A DNA stretch of 64,000 bases, taken from NCBI RefSeq assembly GCF_018446385.1, contig NC_056000.1, positions 32,938,011 through 33,002,010 of the forward strand, given 5' to 3'. This stretch comes from Zingiber officinale. Lineage: Eukaryota; Streptophyta; Magnoliopsida; Zingiberales; Zingiberaceae. This document shows positions 1-12,800 of this stretch, in pieces. Below the pieces are notes generated by a model, which made no database searches, was not told where the DNA came from, and saw only the letters and a list, made by a program, of their open reading frames with translations. A program made the position numbers and the translations under genes. The stretch's first letter is position 1. Every line of letters starts with the position of its first letter.

Positions 1-350
1 GGGTTTCACCTGGTTTCACTCACGGGACTTTCACCTGCCTAGCTTCATTTTCCTGCTTCACTCACGTGACTTTCACCTAGCTTCACTCACTAGGATTTTC
101 CTTCTGCCTGGCTTCACTCACCAGGACTTTCACCTAGCTTCACTCACTAGGATTTTCCTTCTGCCTGGCTTCACTCACCAGGACTTTCACCTAGCTTCAC
201 TCACTAGGATTTTCACCTGGTTTCACTCACCAGGACTTTCACCTAGCTTCACTCACTAGGACTTTCACCTAGCTTCACTCACTAGGACTTTCACCTAGCT
301 TCACTCACTAGGGTTTTCCTTCTGCCTGGCTTCACTCACCAGGACTTCCC
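1..350. repeat. Minisatellite inside the LTR (CTTCACTCACTAGGACTTTCAC-like units)
   Basis: Tandem units of roughly 26 bp recur more than ten times. Each is built on TTCACTCACYAGGAYTTTC followed by ACCTAGC or CTTCTGCCTGGC. The same motif occurs in the solo LTR at about 53880-54130, so the array belongs to the LTR family and is not an independent satellite. Confidence 0.85.
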
Positions 351-484
351 TGTCCAGTATCCGGTCAACCTTGACCTACTTGACTCTTCTTCAATCAATT
401 TCTTATTGTCAAACATCTAAACTCAAACCAAGACTCAGCTTGGTCACCCAGGTCAACCTTGACCTGAGGGATGTTGCACCAACA
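1..484 (-). mobile_element. Truncated LTR (window edge), same family as solo LTR at 52787-54359
   Basis: The block ends at 484 in TTGCACCAACA, the same terminus that closes the solo LTR at 54359. The preceding ~120 bp (CCGGTCAACCTTGACC-type motifs, TCAAACAT) also match that LTR. On the minus strand the LTR therefore begins TGTTGGTGCAA at 484 and runs off the window at 1. No coding sequence is visible. It is either a solo LTR or one end of a larger element that lies mostly outside the window. Confidence 0.75.
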
Positions 485-648
485 GGTATTAAATGCAAAA
501 GGACTCAATTACATTAATACAACAACAACCAAACTTTATCCCACTAGGTGAGATTGGTTATATGGATCCTTCTATGTCATTAAGCTCTATCCCCTACTAT
601 ATCATCATTTATATTTAAATAAATTTTATCTTATTTTATTGTTGCTAA

Positions 649-2750
649 CTAAGCCTTTTTTGATAATCCTCGTTTGATGTGTATATTTGTCATAGTTTCA
701 CATTGCCTAATTAGAGCATTTATTGATTGTATAAGTATATGTTCGTACCATTTTACATGTACATTTCGGAGTTTTTCCTCAATAGATGCAATTCTAACTT
801 TCTCTCTAATGCTCTCATTTTGTATGCTATCTATTATCGTATGTCCACACATCCACCTTAACATTCTCATATCTGCAACTCTCATGTTTTGCTCATGTGC
901 TCAAGTTATAACCTAACATTCAACTTCATATAACATAGCAGGTCTAACTGTTATTTTATAGAACTTTCATTTAAGTATTAAGGGTAGAACACCCGACGTT
1001 TTCCTTCATTTCAACCATCCTGCTTGTATTCTATGTAAGATATTTCTCTCAATCTTTCTATCCTTTTGCAAAAAATGAACCTAAATACTTAAAAATCTCA
1101 GTTAGAGACAACTCATCATCTTCTATCAAAATAATTATTTCATTACGTTTAATATTACTAAGCTTAAATTCTATATATTCTGTCTTTATTCTACTAAGCT
1201 TAAAACCTTTCGCGTCCAATGCTTCCCTCCAAAATTCAAGTTTAGCGTTTACGCCTTTACGTGACTCATCTAACAAAATAATATTAACTGCAAACAATAT
1301 GCACCACGGTGCCGTGTTTTGGAGGTATTTAGTAAGTCCGTTTATGATTAATGTAAAAATACAGGGACTTAGAGTTGATCCTTGATGTAACCCTATATTT
1401 ATGGGAAATGCTTCGATTAATCCACCAAATGTTTTTTACTTTTGTCGTTACATCCTCATACATATTTTTAATTAGTTCAATATATGCTACACTAATACTC
1501 TTTTCTAGAATTTTTCATATAATTTCTCGTGTGACTTTATCATAAGCTTTTTCTAGTCAACAAATACAATGTGTAAATCTTGTCAATTAGTTGTCTGAGA
1601 AGATTTACAATTTCTATTATCGATTTTCCAAGCATGAATTCAAATTGAATTTTGGTCACCGTGGTTTTCTTGCTTGAAATTCAAATTGATTTTTAGTTAC
1701 CATTGTCTTCTTCCTTAATATTTGTTACATTACTTTTTTTCCAAAGTTTCAAAATATGACTCATTAATTTAATATCCCTATAATTTGTACAATTTTGTAC
1801 ATTTCCTTTGCTCTTATATAAGAGGACTAAGTACTTACCCATCATTAATTAGACATTTTTATCATTTTTAATATCAGGTTAAATAACTTTGTAAGTTATT
1901 CAATATCTTATTTTCTTAGATATTTCTATACCTCTATCGGAATATTATCTGGTCTAGCTATTTTTTCATTTTGCATCCCATTTAAAGCTTGTTCTACTTT
2001 TGAAGTTTGAATTCTATGATAAAAATTTAAATTTTTGTACTATATACTTAAATTACTTAAGTTAAGTTGGTCACATAACCCTTTATTAAAAAGTTGATGA
2101 AAATATCTCTACCACCACTCTTTTATTTCTTCATCATTTACTAGTAACTTATTACATTCATCTTTAATATATTTTATTTGGATAATATCTTTTGTCTTTC
2201 TTTATCTTCTCTTGCTTTAGCTATTCTATAAATGTCTTTTTTTCCCATCTTGTGTATCTAATTTTCGATATAAGCATTCAAAAGTTTCGTTTTTAACTTC
2301 ATTTACAGCTTTCTTAACCTCTTTCTTAGCTATATATATATATATAAGTTTTTATAGTTCTTACAAATATATAATACCTTATAGGCTACATTAATACGTT
2401 TTTACAAGTTTTCCTCAACTATATTAATACGCTATACAAAATTATAAATAGCTATTATTACCTTGTCCAAAGAATAGATATTTTCTTCTTTTGTTTTTGT
2501 CTAATTACTTTAAAATGTTATAGGTAATTTTGATTCAAAAAATATTTTAGTGATTTTATTTTAGACATCTAATTTTATAAGATTTTGCGCTCATTCATCA
2601 TAATCATTCCATTACTTCTTTCTTGATTCTAGAATAAAGAATTGCATGTCATCTATTTCATTTTTTGTTCTACTAATCTTTAGATCTCTAATTTTCTTTT
2701 AAAGTTTTTTCCTCCAAAATTTAAGATTCAAATTTAATGTATCAATTGTC
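649..2750 (-). mobile_element. Degenerate LINE (non-LTR retrotransposon), reverse transcriptase part
   Basis: Read on the minus strand, fragments of a plant LINE reverse transcriptase follow in order. About 2330-2090 matches the pre-RT spacer (KDECNKLLVNDEEIKEWWR-like). About 1590-1500 gives HIVFVD. About 1405-1060 gives GLHQGSTLSPCIFTLI, then a degenerate active-site block FAVNIILLDES, then KLEFWREALDAKGFKLSRIK. 885-649 gives the C-terminal MRMLRWMCGHT...KWYEH block. The usual FADD metal-binding box reads FAVN, so both catalytic aspartates are gone, and frames shift repeatedly. I could not delimit a poly(A) tail or target duplication. The 5' limit near 2750 is approximate. Confidence 0.82.
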
Positions 2751-3041
2751 ACAATCTAAATCACAGCAAGTTTTTTGTTTATCTTGAATATGATGGGTTA
2801 ATTTGTCTAGTACCAAGAAAAAAAAAATCAAGACTAGGGGTGTTTATCTTGTATATCCTTGCCTCCCAATTTGTGATTGACCTATCAAGGAAAACACATT
2901 GACCATAGATATATTTCAATTTAATATAACATCAACACTAGGGGTGTTTTGACTTACCCAGTTTTGTTAAAGGCAACTGACTTCATTTGAATCAAAATTT
3001 TGTTCTCACAGTTTACACTGAATTCTACCTAATTATTGTAT

Positions 3042-6000
3042 AGGTGATGTGCCACTAGTGAAGCCCTTTGGTTCATTTGTGTCCAACCTTTACACCAAAT
3101 GGGGTGATATAGATGTTTCAGTTCAAATCGACGACGACGATGTGAAAAGAATTTGTCTCTGGCAAATAAAGCTTGAATTGCAAAGAACTAGTATGCAATT
3201 TCTTTATATACTATTTTTTGTACAATAATGTTGTTGTTTTTGTTCTTAGACTATCAACTGTATATCAGATAAGAACACAACTTTGGAATTAGTGTTTTGA
3301 CAATGATTTGAATTTTTACTGAAAATTTTGATACTATGATTAATTGCATGCTTTCTAGCAAGCATAAGTTTGGAATAGTGCCATCAAAAAATTTACATCA
3401 GGAGAGTAAATATTATCTTGTCTTTTAAATTTTAACTAATCTTAGTTTCCTATTAATGTCTATTATTTTGTATCACTTATTTATTAGGTCTTTTTTTTTT
3501 TTTGGTGTATAGCTTCTGATCAAGGGTTTAGTACATAAGATGATTAACACAGCAAAATGAGTGAAACAATTAACAAAATATAAATTTAAATGAGACACGA
3601 TACTGTTAGAAAGTTCAAACTTGAAGAAAAATTCTCTGTTAAAAATTATAAGGTGGGATGGTTTTATCCAGCCCTCCACCCAAGATACATTCGAGATTGA
3701 TCCTTTGGCAACAAAAATTATAAGATTATTTCTAGACCTTATCTCTCTATACAATATAAAGTAAAAAGGTAGAGAAATAAGAGACTGTGATGTCAATTTG
3801 CAAACTCAACCAATGTCTCTTAAACAGAGGAGATGGACTGGTAGTGAAGACAACTGATATGCTAAGATTCTCACTCAGTAATACTTACAATGTTTAAAAG
3901 TCTTTAGTTTATATCAAATTCATCTCAAGTTCATAAGCTGGATTGATTTCGTGTTAGTGTTGACCAACAATACTTGGTATCGGAGGGACTAATGCTGTAG
4001 TGAATGGGAGAATAACAGGGCAATGGCTGGAGGGTGACTGGGATGACACCATAGGTGAAGAATCAGAGGTTTTTGGATATGCTAGCTTTTCTTTTCTATT
4101 TAAGTAAAATATGTTTAAAAATAGTCTATCTTGAAATAAATACGTAATTTAGAATTAATAAATAAGAATTCTTAAAATTTCACTAGAAAAGCAAGTTCCC
4201 ACAAAACTAAATCATTTCTAGTAGTAAAATAAGATGTTGCACAAAGAAGATTCAGTGAGTTGTTTTAAAAGCTCAAGTCTACCCATTATGGAAAAAGCTC
4301 CTTTGGAAGGGCAAAGTGAGTCAATTCTTAAACTATCTTTAAATCTTTGAGTTGGGCATGCATGTGTACGTTGTTTTCTTTAAGGGCATATTAGAACATC
4401 CAACTCCTAGTTGTGACCTACTTATTCTCTCATATAGGAGAGCTCATACTAAGTATATGTATAATATCACTTCACACTGAAACCATGATTTTATGCCTGT
4501 TGTAAGTTTAGAAAACACTTCCTTTTACATAAAAATGCAAAATGTCACGATAGAAATGAGTTATGTTTTTCAAAATTTGGTTTTATATGTATTACTTTGA
4601 TCAACCAATGGGCTCATCTCTTGGGCTGTCATTTTGTTAGAAGTTCAATTATGGACAAATTCCCCTATTTGAATTCTTCTTATATATGATATTTATATGG
4701 TGCTACTAAATGAAAAGCATGCAAAGCTAACTACCCTCAAAGAAATAATTTATACCGTAATAACTCTTTAATTCTATGGAGGTATACTTTTTACAATTGT
4801 TGGCCTATTTTGAAATTTAAAAAAGACACAACAAAGTCTGCAAATAGGAAAATTTTAAAACTATCTTTATCGTCTATCTGGAATCTTCAATACGACCATA
4901 AAAATGTGAGTGATTTCTATTTGCTATCTCTTTTTCAGGTCTTGCTAGGTCTGTTGAGTACATTCCAAATGCAAGAGTTCCTCTGCTTAAATACGTTAGC
5001 AGGCAGCATAATATTTCTTTTGATGTCTGCATTAATAATCATCTTGGTGTGATGAAGTCCAACTTTCTCAAATGGTTATCTGAAATAGATGACCGTTTCC
5101 ATGACATGGTTTTAGTGGTCAGCATTCGTTGTAAGAATTTTTTATACTGTTATTAGATTCCTTTGTGATGTGACTCCATTCCTTTTCTCAGCTGAAGGAG
5201 TGGGCTAAAGCACAAGATATTAATGATCCGAAGTCTGGGAGTTTAAGTTCATATGCCCTATGTTTGTTGGTTATCTTCCATTTTCAGGTGAAGTTGTGAG
5301 TCTGTGATTCTTTTTTGCGCATTTCTTGATGCAATATCAACTATCAAATTCTTTTCTAGAATCCTTCGTGTGGTTTGGTTATAAGACTGCTTATGTGTTG
5401 TTTTACTTTTTCTTTACCAGACTTGCGAACCACCAATTTTCCCACCACTGCGAGCAATAATTAACGAAGAAAGAATTTCTAATTGAGGTATGTGTCTTCT
5501 AGAGCCTTATAACATCTTTATTTCTTGCGCCTTTTTGGCATACCTGCATGTCTATAATTATGATATAGGCCTTTCCTTAGTGTGTTTGTATTTTCTACTG
5601 TTTGTTGCTGCAGGATGGAGTAGATTCTCTGAGAGTCATTTTGAGGATGTGTGTTCTGCAAATATACAGAGGTTCACATCTAGCAGACTTAGAAACCAAA
5701 GCTCTCTTGCTCAACTTTTGCTTTCCTTTTTTGACAAGGTGCGGTCTTTTAGATTCATGGCTAGTTTCCTAATTGTACAACATTTATTGTTTAGACTGAA
5801 CAAGCCTCTATTTTCTTATCTTGAAATTATACAAAGTAAGCTGTGAAAGAAAGTCTGTTGGGTTATTGAGCAACATTTAATCTGTGTGTGCAGTTTTCAG
5901 ATATTAGAACTTTTGGTTCGGATTATAGCATCTCTACATATGAAGGGCGACAAATCAGCCGTCGTTTTTATAGGTCGCCGCCCCTGATTGTAAGATTGTT

Positions 6001-6409
6001 GATGTTTCTGCTGAAATTTCTTGGAATGATTACTTGCAGTCTATAGCTAGTTGATGATCTTTCAACTTTACAGATAGAGGATCCTTTCGAGCGAATGGAA
6101 AATGCTGCTAGAACAATCCGCTGGGTTGAACTACCTAAGATATCAAATGCATTTCAGAATGCGCACAATAAGCTTTCGTCTGGTTCGGTGCTCTCTGATC
6201 GTAACTCCTTGCTCTCTCTTTTGACTCGGCCTTTCCTTGCTTCTAAGTTTCGCGAGCAGCAATCGTCAGCGAATTACAATACGAGGAGCCAATATCTTGA
6301 CATCGGTGTCATTGAGCAACAGTTTGAGAATGCAGTAAGGCTGATAGGGTGTGATCTCCGCCCTCGACTTCTGTTGCCAGTTTCAGATTCACATATCGTG
6401 ACCTTTTAG
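3042..6409 (+). pseudogene. HESO1-like terminal nucleotidyltransferase, incomplete gene
   Basis: Exons encode a plant HESO1-type non-canonical poly(A)/U polymerase; this family uridylates unmethylated small RNAs. The first recognisable exon (about 3042-3190) has PFGSFVSNLYTKWGDIDVS, holding the catalytic GDxD pair. Later exons are 4939-5117 (ARVPLLKY...NISFDVCINN, third aspartate), 5192-5287 (LKEWAKAQDINDPKSG), 5421-5487 (TCEPPIFPPLRAI), 5614-5738 (RNQSSLAQLLLSFFDK), 5894-5989 and 6074-6409 (IEDPFERMENAARTI to stop). Splice sites are GT-AG and phases agree. Problems: no start exon was found, the exon joining GDID to ARVPLLKY was not found, and an in-frame TGA sits at 5484-5486 just before a splice donor. 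The LINE lies immediately upstream. I favour a decayed gene; misjudged exon ends remain possible. Homology is from remembered family sequence. Confidence 0.7.
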
Positions 6410-6518
6410 AGTTTTTCGATTAACCGTAACTGTTTGGTTGGCGTTGCTGCATGTGGTGTTAAGTTAATTTCATATCAAGGTTGTAGAAATTGTACCCAGT
6501 CTAGTTTTGGTGCTTACT

Positions 6519-6832
6519 GATTTGGCACGATGTGTCTCGATAAGAGTTAGCCAAGGCCGAGCTTAACCAGCCTGGATTGAGTTCTACCTAGTTCGGGCTG
6601 TGCATGACTGGTGACTCCACTTTTGATCCTTCAATGAACCAAATGGAGGTTTGGTCTAAGCTAGCTTTCTTATCTGATTTGGCACTATGTGTCTCGATAA
6701 GAGTTAGCCAAGGCCGAGCTTAACCAGCCTGAATTGAGTTCTACCTAGTTCGGGCTGTGCATGACTGGTGACTCCACATTTTATCCTTCAATGAACCAAA
6801 TGGAGGTTTGGTCTAAGCTAGCTTTCTTATCT
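6519..6832. repeat. Tandem duplication of a ~157-bp unit
   Basis: Two nearly identical copies (about 6519-6675 and 6676-6832) share GATTTGGCAC, TGTGTCTCGATAAGAGTTAG and GGAGGTTTGGTCTAAGCTAG, with a few substitutions. The paralogous locus at 19437-19590 carries one copy only, so the doubling happened in this copy after the locus was duplicated. Confidence 0.85.
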
Positions 6833-7762
6833 TATAAATTAAAATTGTTTTTTAAAATTATTTTTCTTGTATTAAATTCATTATAAAGTCACAACTATCA
6901 GGAAGTACTTAATTAGTTAATAAATCATATTTACGAGCTCATAAATTTCTTTTGAAAAATAAAGAGGGATTTTTTTGTATTTTTTCTTTTGGGAAAATTT
7001 TTCTGTTCAAAAATAGAGTTTTACAAATATAAATGGGATAAAATTTGGTGTAATAGATTTTTTCTTGGATCTCGTATTGATGGGAATTTTGTGCAATTGT
7101 ACTCATGATTATTATTTTTTAATAATCACTTAAAAACAGATGATACAGTTTGTCCAAGGGATCAATTCCGAGGATAGACACGGATTCGTAATAAATCGTA
7201 CAAATAAATTACTGGCTCGTTTGACTTACAATGACCTACTTTGAATTTCAATCATATTTATTAATTATGCTTCCAGTACACATCTTATAAAAAGTAAATA
7301 AAAATTATGGAAATAACATTTATATTATAATGTTGATTTTAATCCATTGACAATAATTTTAATAAAAAGGTATCTTAATAAAATAATATTTTAGTTTTAA
7401 TAATTGTAATTAAATTGAATCAGTTTACTTTAATATTTTTTAAAATAATTTTAATAGTGCATGGTTTTTCCGTATATATTTTAAAAACAAATAAAAATAA
7501 AAAAATTATAGAAAAAATTCACTTCCACAACAAAGGACATTATTGTAATAATCATTTAAAATTACTTTTAATATATTATAATAATAATGATCATCATGTT
7601 TAGAATTAAAAAAAATATATTAAACTATAATAAAAGAAATGCCCTTAGTTTTTGCCTAAAAAGTATTATTTATAATATCTGAGCCTTATCTTCTCTCGTC
7701 TTCTGCACGACACTCCTTTCTCTCGCCGGAACACACTAGTACTCCCATCGAATATAGAAAGC
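6833..7762. other. AT-rich intergenic stretch, SDR1 upstream region
   Basis: No gene is visible. 6850-6970 aligns with 19610-19730 (downstream of the HESO1 fragment) and so belongs to the ancestral HESO1-SDR unit. 7290-7660 is very AT-rich without a clear repeat. A 62-codon open frame at 7415-7603 is Asn/Ile/Lys-rich and looks accidental. The SDR1 promoter presumably lies in the last few hundred bases; I cannot assign a convincing TATA box. Confidence 0.5.
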
Positions 7763-8910
<1,148 letters not shown>

Positions 8911-9470
8911 GTAGCTACGGAGATATCTTTGAATAAGGTGGGTGTAGTTGAACTCTTCATTTAAGTTCTTGTACGGGGAATTATAGTCCCTGCCCAGTTG
9001 GTTAGATGGCAGACTTGGTATAATGGGTAAGTGTTCAATTTCCGATAGATATATATTCTCGGATAGAAAATCCTTTCAACTTGACAGTTAGTTGTAAGTG
9101 TGATTTACTTTATATAATTTGAGGACAGATGATGAAAAACGTGTGTGATGAATGTAATTATCTATTTTATGACAATTGCATGTAGAATAAATATCCAGAG
9201 CCTTATTCACTGTAACCTCTTGACTCTTGTCAAATAAAATCCTTCTGAATTATTACCACCGCTAATCAATAAAATAGTAACATCACAGAGTAGGAACATG
9301 GTAGAATTTGACGATGCCATTTGGCCTCTTGTCAAATAATAATATACTTCTGCAAATATTGTAGGACTGATGATGTCATTTGAACTCCGTCTTGTCAAAT
9401 AATATACTTCTGCATAATTATTATCATTAATCAATAAAATAGTAATAAGACAAAGAAGTAATAGGGTAAG
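8911..9470. repeat. SDR1 3' flank with degenerate TTGTCAAATAA-type repeats
   Basis: After the SDR1 stop, three imperfect units begin CTTGTCAAATAA at about 9226, 9328 and 9392. Each continues with TACTTCTG or CCTTCTGAATTATTA and then ATCAATAAAATAGTAA. The same motif lies downstream of SDR2 (about 22520-22630) and SDR3 (about 36585-36680), so it is part of the duplicated unit. No coding potential is seen. Confidence 0.6.
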
Positions 9471-10609
9471 ATTGATGATGCAATTTGATCGGATTTGGTT
9501 ATACCTTGATAGACTTAATTAGATCGGGCGAGCCATTGGCTTTTGATATTCTTTTGCCATTTGCTTGGCTGCCTGATCTATCTCCATTTGCTTTTTATTT
9601 TGACTTGCCATTTGCTGGGTTGCCAGGGCTTGGGAGCTAATTGTATGGGTGCTTTCCTTAATGCTATTTTTTCTCTGTCTAGGTTTTTAAGACTTAAGAG
9701 GTTCAAGTTCTTTAATCAAATTGTTTTAAACTTGTATATGAAAATCCGTTGGTGCGGTGAAAATGATCCGGATCTCTTGAAAAAAAATAATAATCTCAGT
9801 CAATCGGAAAATGCATACGATGATCAATCCAAAAGTTCAACATCCTTAGTTATACCTCTTATTTAAAAGAAAAATTTCTATAAATACGTCATAAATTAAG
9901 TTTGAATCGTGAATGTTTGGATGACAATCTAGATGTCCTACCATGACATCATGGCTCCGAGACCAATTTAAGATAGGATAAATTTTTTATACTGGACTCC
10001 AAAAACAAATTAAGGTAGAATAACATTTTATAATCACTGACCTCATCGCTAAACGGTCCCATACTCTAAAATCCTCTAAAGGAATTTTTTGGAGAGATGC
10101 CATTTTACTTGACTACTAAGAGGACTCAAATACGGTACCTCATATAACATTATACAAATATTATATTTCTATTTATTATTAAGAGGATTTTAACCCGACA
10201 CCTTCAGTAATATGATATCAACGTGCTAACCGTTAAGACAAAGCAATGCTGATTTGGATCCTCAAAAGGACTGATGAATAGTGTACCTAACATTAAAGAT
10301 AAAGCCAGTATTTCTCTTTTTAATCGTTTAAGAAAGACATGCACATTAAACAGGATCGATAAAAAAAATAAACATAAAGACTAAGGACACGCTAGTTGGT
10401 ACACAATCTCTAGGTGTTCTAGAAATGAAGAAGAAGAAATAAAAATTAACTTAATTTAAAATTGATAATTAAAAATACAGAGCATAAGGTCTTATATAAT
10501 TAACGTTAAGAAAGCCTAAAATCTAAATATAAAAAGAAAAAAGATTAAATTATCCTAAAAATTATAAACAAATAAATATATATAATTTAACATCTCCTTC
10601 AAACTCACG
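9471..10609. other. AT-rich intergenic DNA, no gene recognised
   Basis: No recognisable coding region or complete element. About 10185-10250, read on the minus strand, has a tRNA-like pair of boxes (TTAACGGTTAGCACG, then GGTGTCGGGTTAAAATCC). This suggests an old SINE or tRNA-derived fragment but lacks a foldable acceptor stem. A 107-codon open frame at 9543-9866 resembles nothing I know. Confidence 0.4.
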
Positions 10610-11338
10610 ATACTACAGCTAGAAGTATTGAGAGTTTGTCAGATAAGAAATAAAAGCGTAAAGTAGAATATGACTTAGTAAATATATCAGTAATCTGTAG
10701 TTTTGAAGGAACAAAAGATAATGTAATAGTGACAATCTGAAGATGGTGATGAATAATGTGATAATTAATTTCAATATATTTCGTCTACTCATGAAAAACT
10801 GAATTGCGTGTAATTTGAAGAGCACTCTGATTATCACAATATAACGGATTAGGTTGATGAAGAGAGAAATCCATATCCGCAAGCAACCAACACAATCAAA
10901 CTATCTCACAAGTAGTTGAGGTCATGACACGATACTTAGCTTCTGTGAAAGATCTAGAAATAACATCTTGCTTCTTACTCTTCCAAGAAATGAGGGAATC
11001 ATCAAGAAAAATGTAGAACCCAATGGTAGATTTACGATCAGTAGGATCACCAGCCCAATCCTTATTAGAGTATGCACGCAGTTCAAGAGATGAAATAGAA
11101 AGAAATAAAAGTCTTTGAAATTGAGTGCCCCGAAGATACCTGACAATACGAAGAACAACAACCCAATGAATTGTAGTTGGTGCAGCGATAAATTAACTAA
11201 CCACATGAATAACATACGCAATATCTGGACGAGTCACAGTGAAATAAACCAAGCTTCCAATAATAATTCTGTACAAACTAGGATCCGACAAAGGTGAGTC
11301 ATCAAATGGAGAATATCGAGCATTAGTCTCAATAGGAG

Positions 11339-12076
11339 TGATCCGGCGGTAAGAATGGGGGACCCCATTTAGCAGAGTCAACACCACGTGGAGGTCGAAA
11401 GGTAAAAGGCCAACCAGAAGCTTGGCCGAGCTGATTATGATGGTAATAACCGGCTGAATCTTCCGAGCGGAAGCGATACACCCCGGCGGGGAGTCGGGGT
11501 TCCGACGCTTATGATGAACAGTATAGTAGAGCCGAGCGGATGGCCCGCTCGGCCGAAAGAATGAAACACTGCGAACAGTCCCGAGCACGCGACCAGGAAG
11601 CTCCCGAGCGGATCAGGAAGCTCCGACCGGTCGGACGTGAGGAAACCGCCGACCGGTCGGACGCTCGGCATGGAGACAAGGACAGAAACATCCTTTGACA
11701 GCAGGTGATACGCAGGATCTTAAGGCATGGACTCACTGTCCCATCAATGACGTGCTCAGACTGTAGCAGTAAGGGGTCAGGCAAGCCCATCTGACAAGCC
11801 CATACTAAGGTATGGCACATAACACGTGTGCACCTCGGTATGAGTGCACATGCCTCTTCACAGCCCTATATAAGGGTCCTCACCCTTCGCCGGAGGTACG
11901 CTCTCTGGGATGTTGGAGCCTCATATCTACTGTCTGCTTGCCTGACTTGAGCGTCGGAGGGTCGTCGCCGGGGACCCCTCCCCGGTCCGACTTCTGTGCA
12001 GGTTCGTCGGAGCACTCGAAGATAGAGGGAGCGCCACGTCCCCAGCGTCTGTTGACTTCTGATTCGGACAGGATCA
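11339..12076 (+). repeat. 5' LTR of the gypsy-type element
   Basis: 738 bp, TGATCC...GGATCA. It matches the 3' LTR almost base for base over the first ~680 bp (for example one G/A change near 11779 against 14624). The last ~75 bp differ by substitutions and small indels. Confidence 0.92.
11866..11875 (+). promoter_or_regulatory. LTR TATA box
   Basis: CTATATAAGG lies about 210 bp before the LTR end, and the identical site is at 14711-14720 in the 3' LTR. Position and sequence fit the core promoter of the LTR. Confidence 0.65.
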
Positions 12077-12078
12077 AT

Positions 12079-12097
12079 TTGGCGCCGTCTGTGGGAA
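12079..12097 (+). other. Primer-binding site region
   Basis: TTGGCGCCGTCTGTGGGAA starts two or three bases after the 5' LTR. TGGCGCCGT is the usual start of plant gypsy (Tat/Athila-type) primer-binding sites. The primer tRNA is likely tRNA-Asp by its first bases, but the match weakens afterwards. Confidence 0.7.
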
Positions 12098-12148
12098 CGC
12101 GCCTGTATCCGAGCGGAATAGATGGACGAGGCTGGATGACCTCACACC

Positions 12149-12472
12149 GTGATGCTCCCCCAGGAGAAACTCGACGCTCTAATGGGGGCAAGAGCAGCTA
12201 AGCTCGTGGAGCAACAGAGACAAAAGGCTCAAGCTGAGCGGATATCCGAGCGACCCAGGAGGACTGACCGGAGAAACATTAGAAATGGGAGTAAAATAAG
12301 GGTCCAATCGGCCCTCAGGTGGGAGCAACTCCTGCCCCGATATCGGTCCGACAAAGGGGTCTTCATCAGGCGAGGCAACTGGCCAATAAGTTTCGACAAG
12401 TATAACGTATGCTCCTCACTCCACGGGTATTCGGGAGTTGAGAAATTGGGTCATAGTCGTGCCGATCGATAG
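12149..12472 (+). pseudogene. Possible gag N-terminal remnant
   Basis: An open frame downstream of the primer site gives a charged stretch (KLDALMGARAAKLVEQQRQK, then RISERPRRTDRR). It resembles the short helical N-terminus of plant gypsy gag proteins but has no capsid or zinc-knuckle sequence. It may be a residue of the autonomous parent or a chance frame. Confidence 0.3.
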
Positions 12473-12489
12473 GTCAGTTCTTTCAATTA

Positions 12490-12790
12490 CCTGTTGCTCA
12501 GATTGGTAGTTTAAGTAAGAACTCCCGTGCCGCTCGGCCGGGAGTGTATAAACCGAGCCAAGAGCTCGATGGGAAGGCCCCGAGCCGTTCGGCCGGAGGT
12601 ATAATATCTGAGCCAAGCGCTAATATCTGAGCCAAGCGCTCGACGATCGAAGACCCCGTGCCGTTCGGCCGGGCGTACGATACCCAATCATCGACACAAA
12701 AATCGAAGGCCACGTGCGGGAAGCAAAGTGGTGTAATAGGGCGCTAATGCTGTATATTTTAAGCTGCGCCGAACGGAAGCGTTAAAATTA
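12490..12790. repeat. GC-rich degenerate repeats in the gypsy interior
   Basis: Three imperfect copies of CCGTGCCGYTCGGCCGGG followed by an ATAAACCGAGCCAAG- or ATCTGAGCCAAGCGCT-like stretch. One 17-bp piece (AATATCTGAGCCAAGCG) is directly doubled at about 12602-12641. Confidence 0.6.
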
Positions 12791-12800
12791 GCCTTAACGG

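Noticed and set aside
5490..5846. 118-codon continuous frame in the HESO1-like locus as one exon
   Set aside because: It starts in an intron; only 5614-5738 matches the family, and flanking GT/AG signals support splicing.
10185..10250. tRNA-like A and B boxes on the minus strand
   Set aside because: No acceptor stem or anticodon arm can be drawn; at most a SINE or tRNA-derived relic.
11435..12201. Several 78-131-codon open frames on both strands, repeated near 14146-14881
   Set aside because: They lie inside the two LTRs of the gypsy-type element and repeat only because the LTRs do; GC-rich composition keeps frames open.
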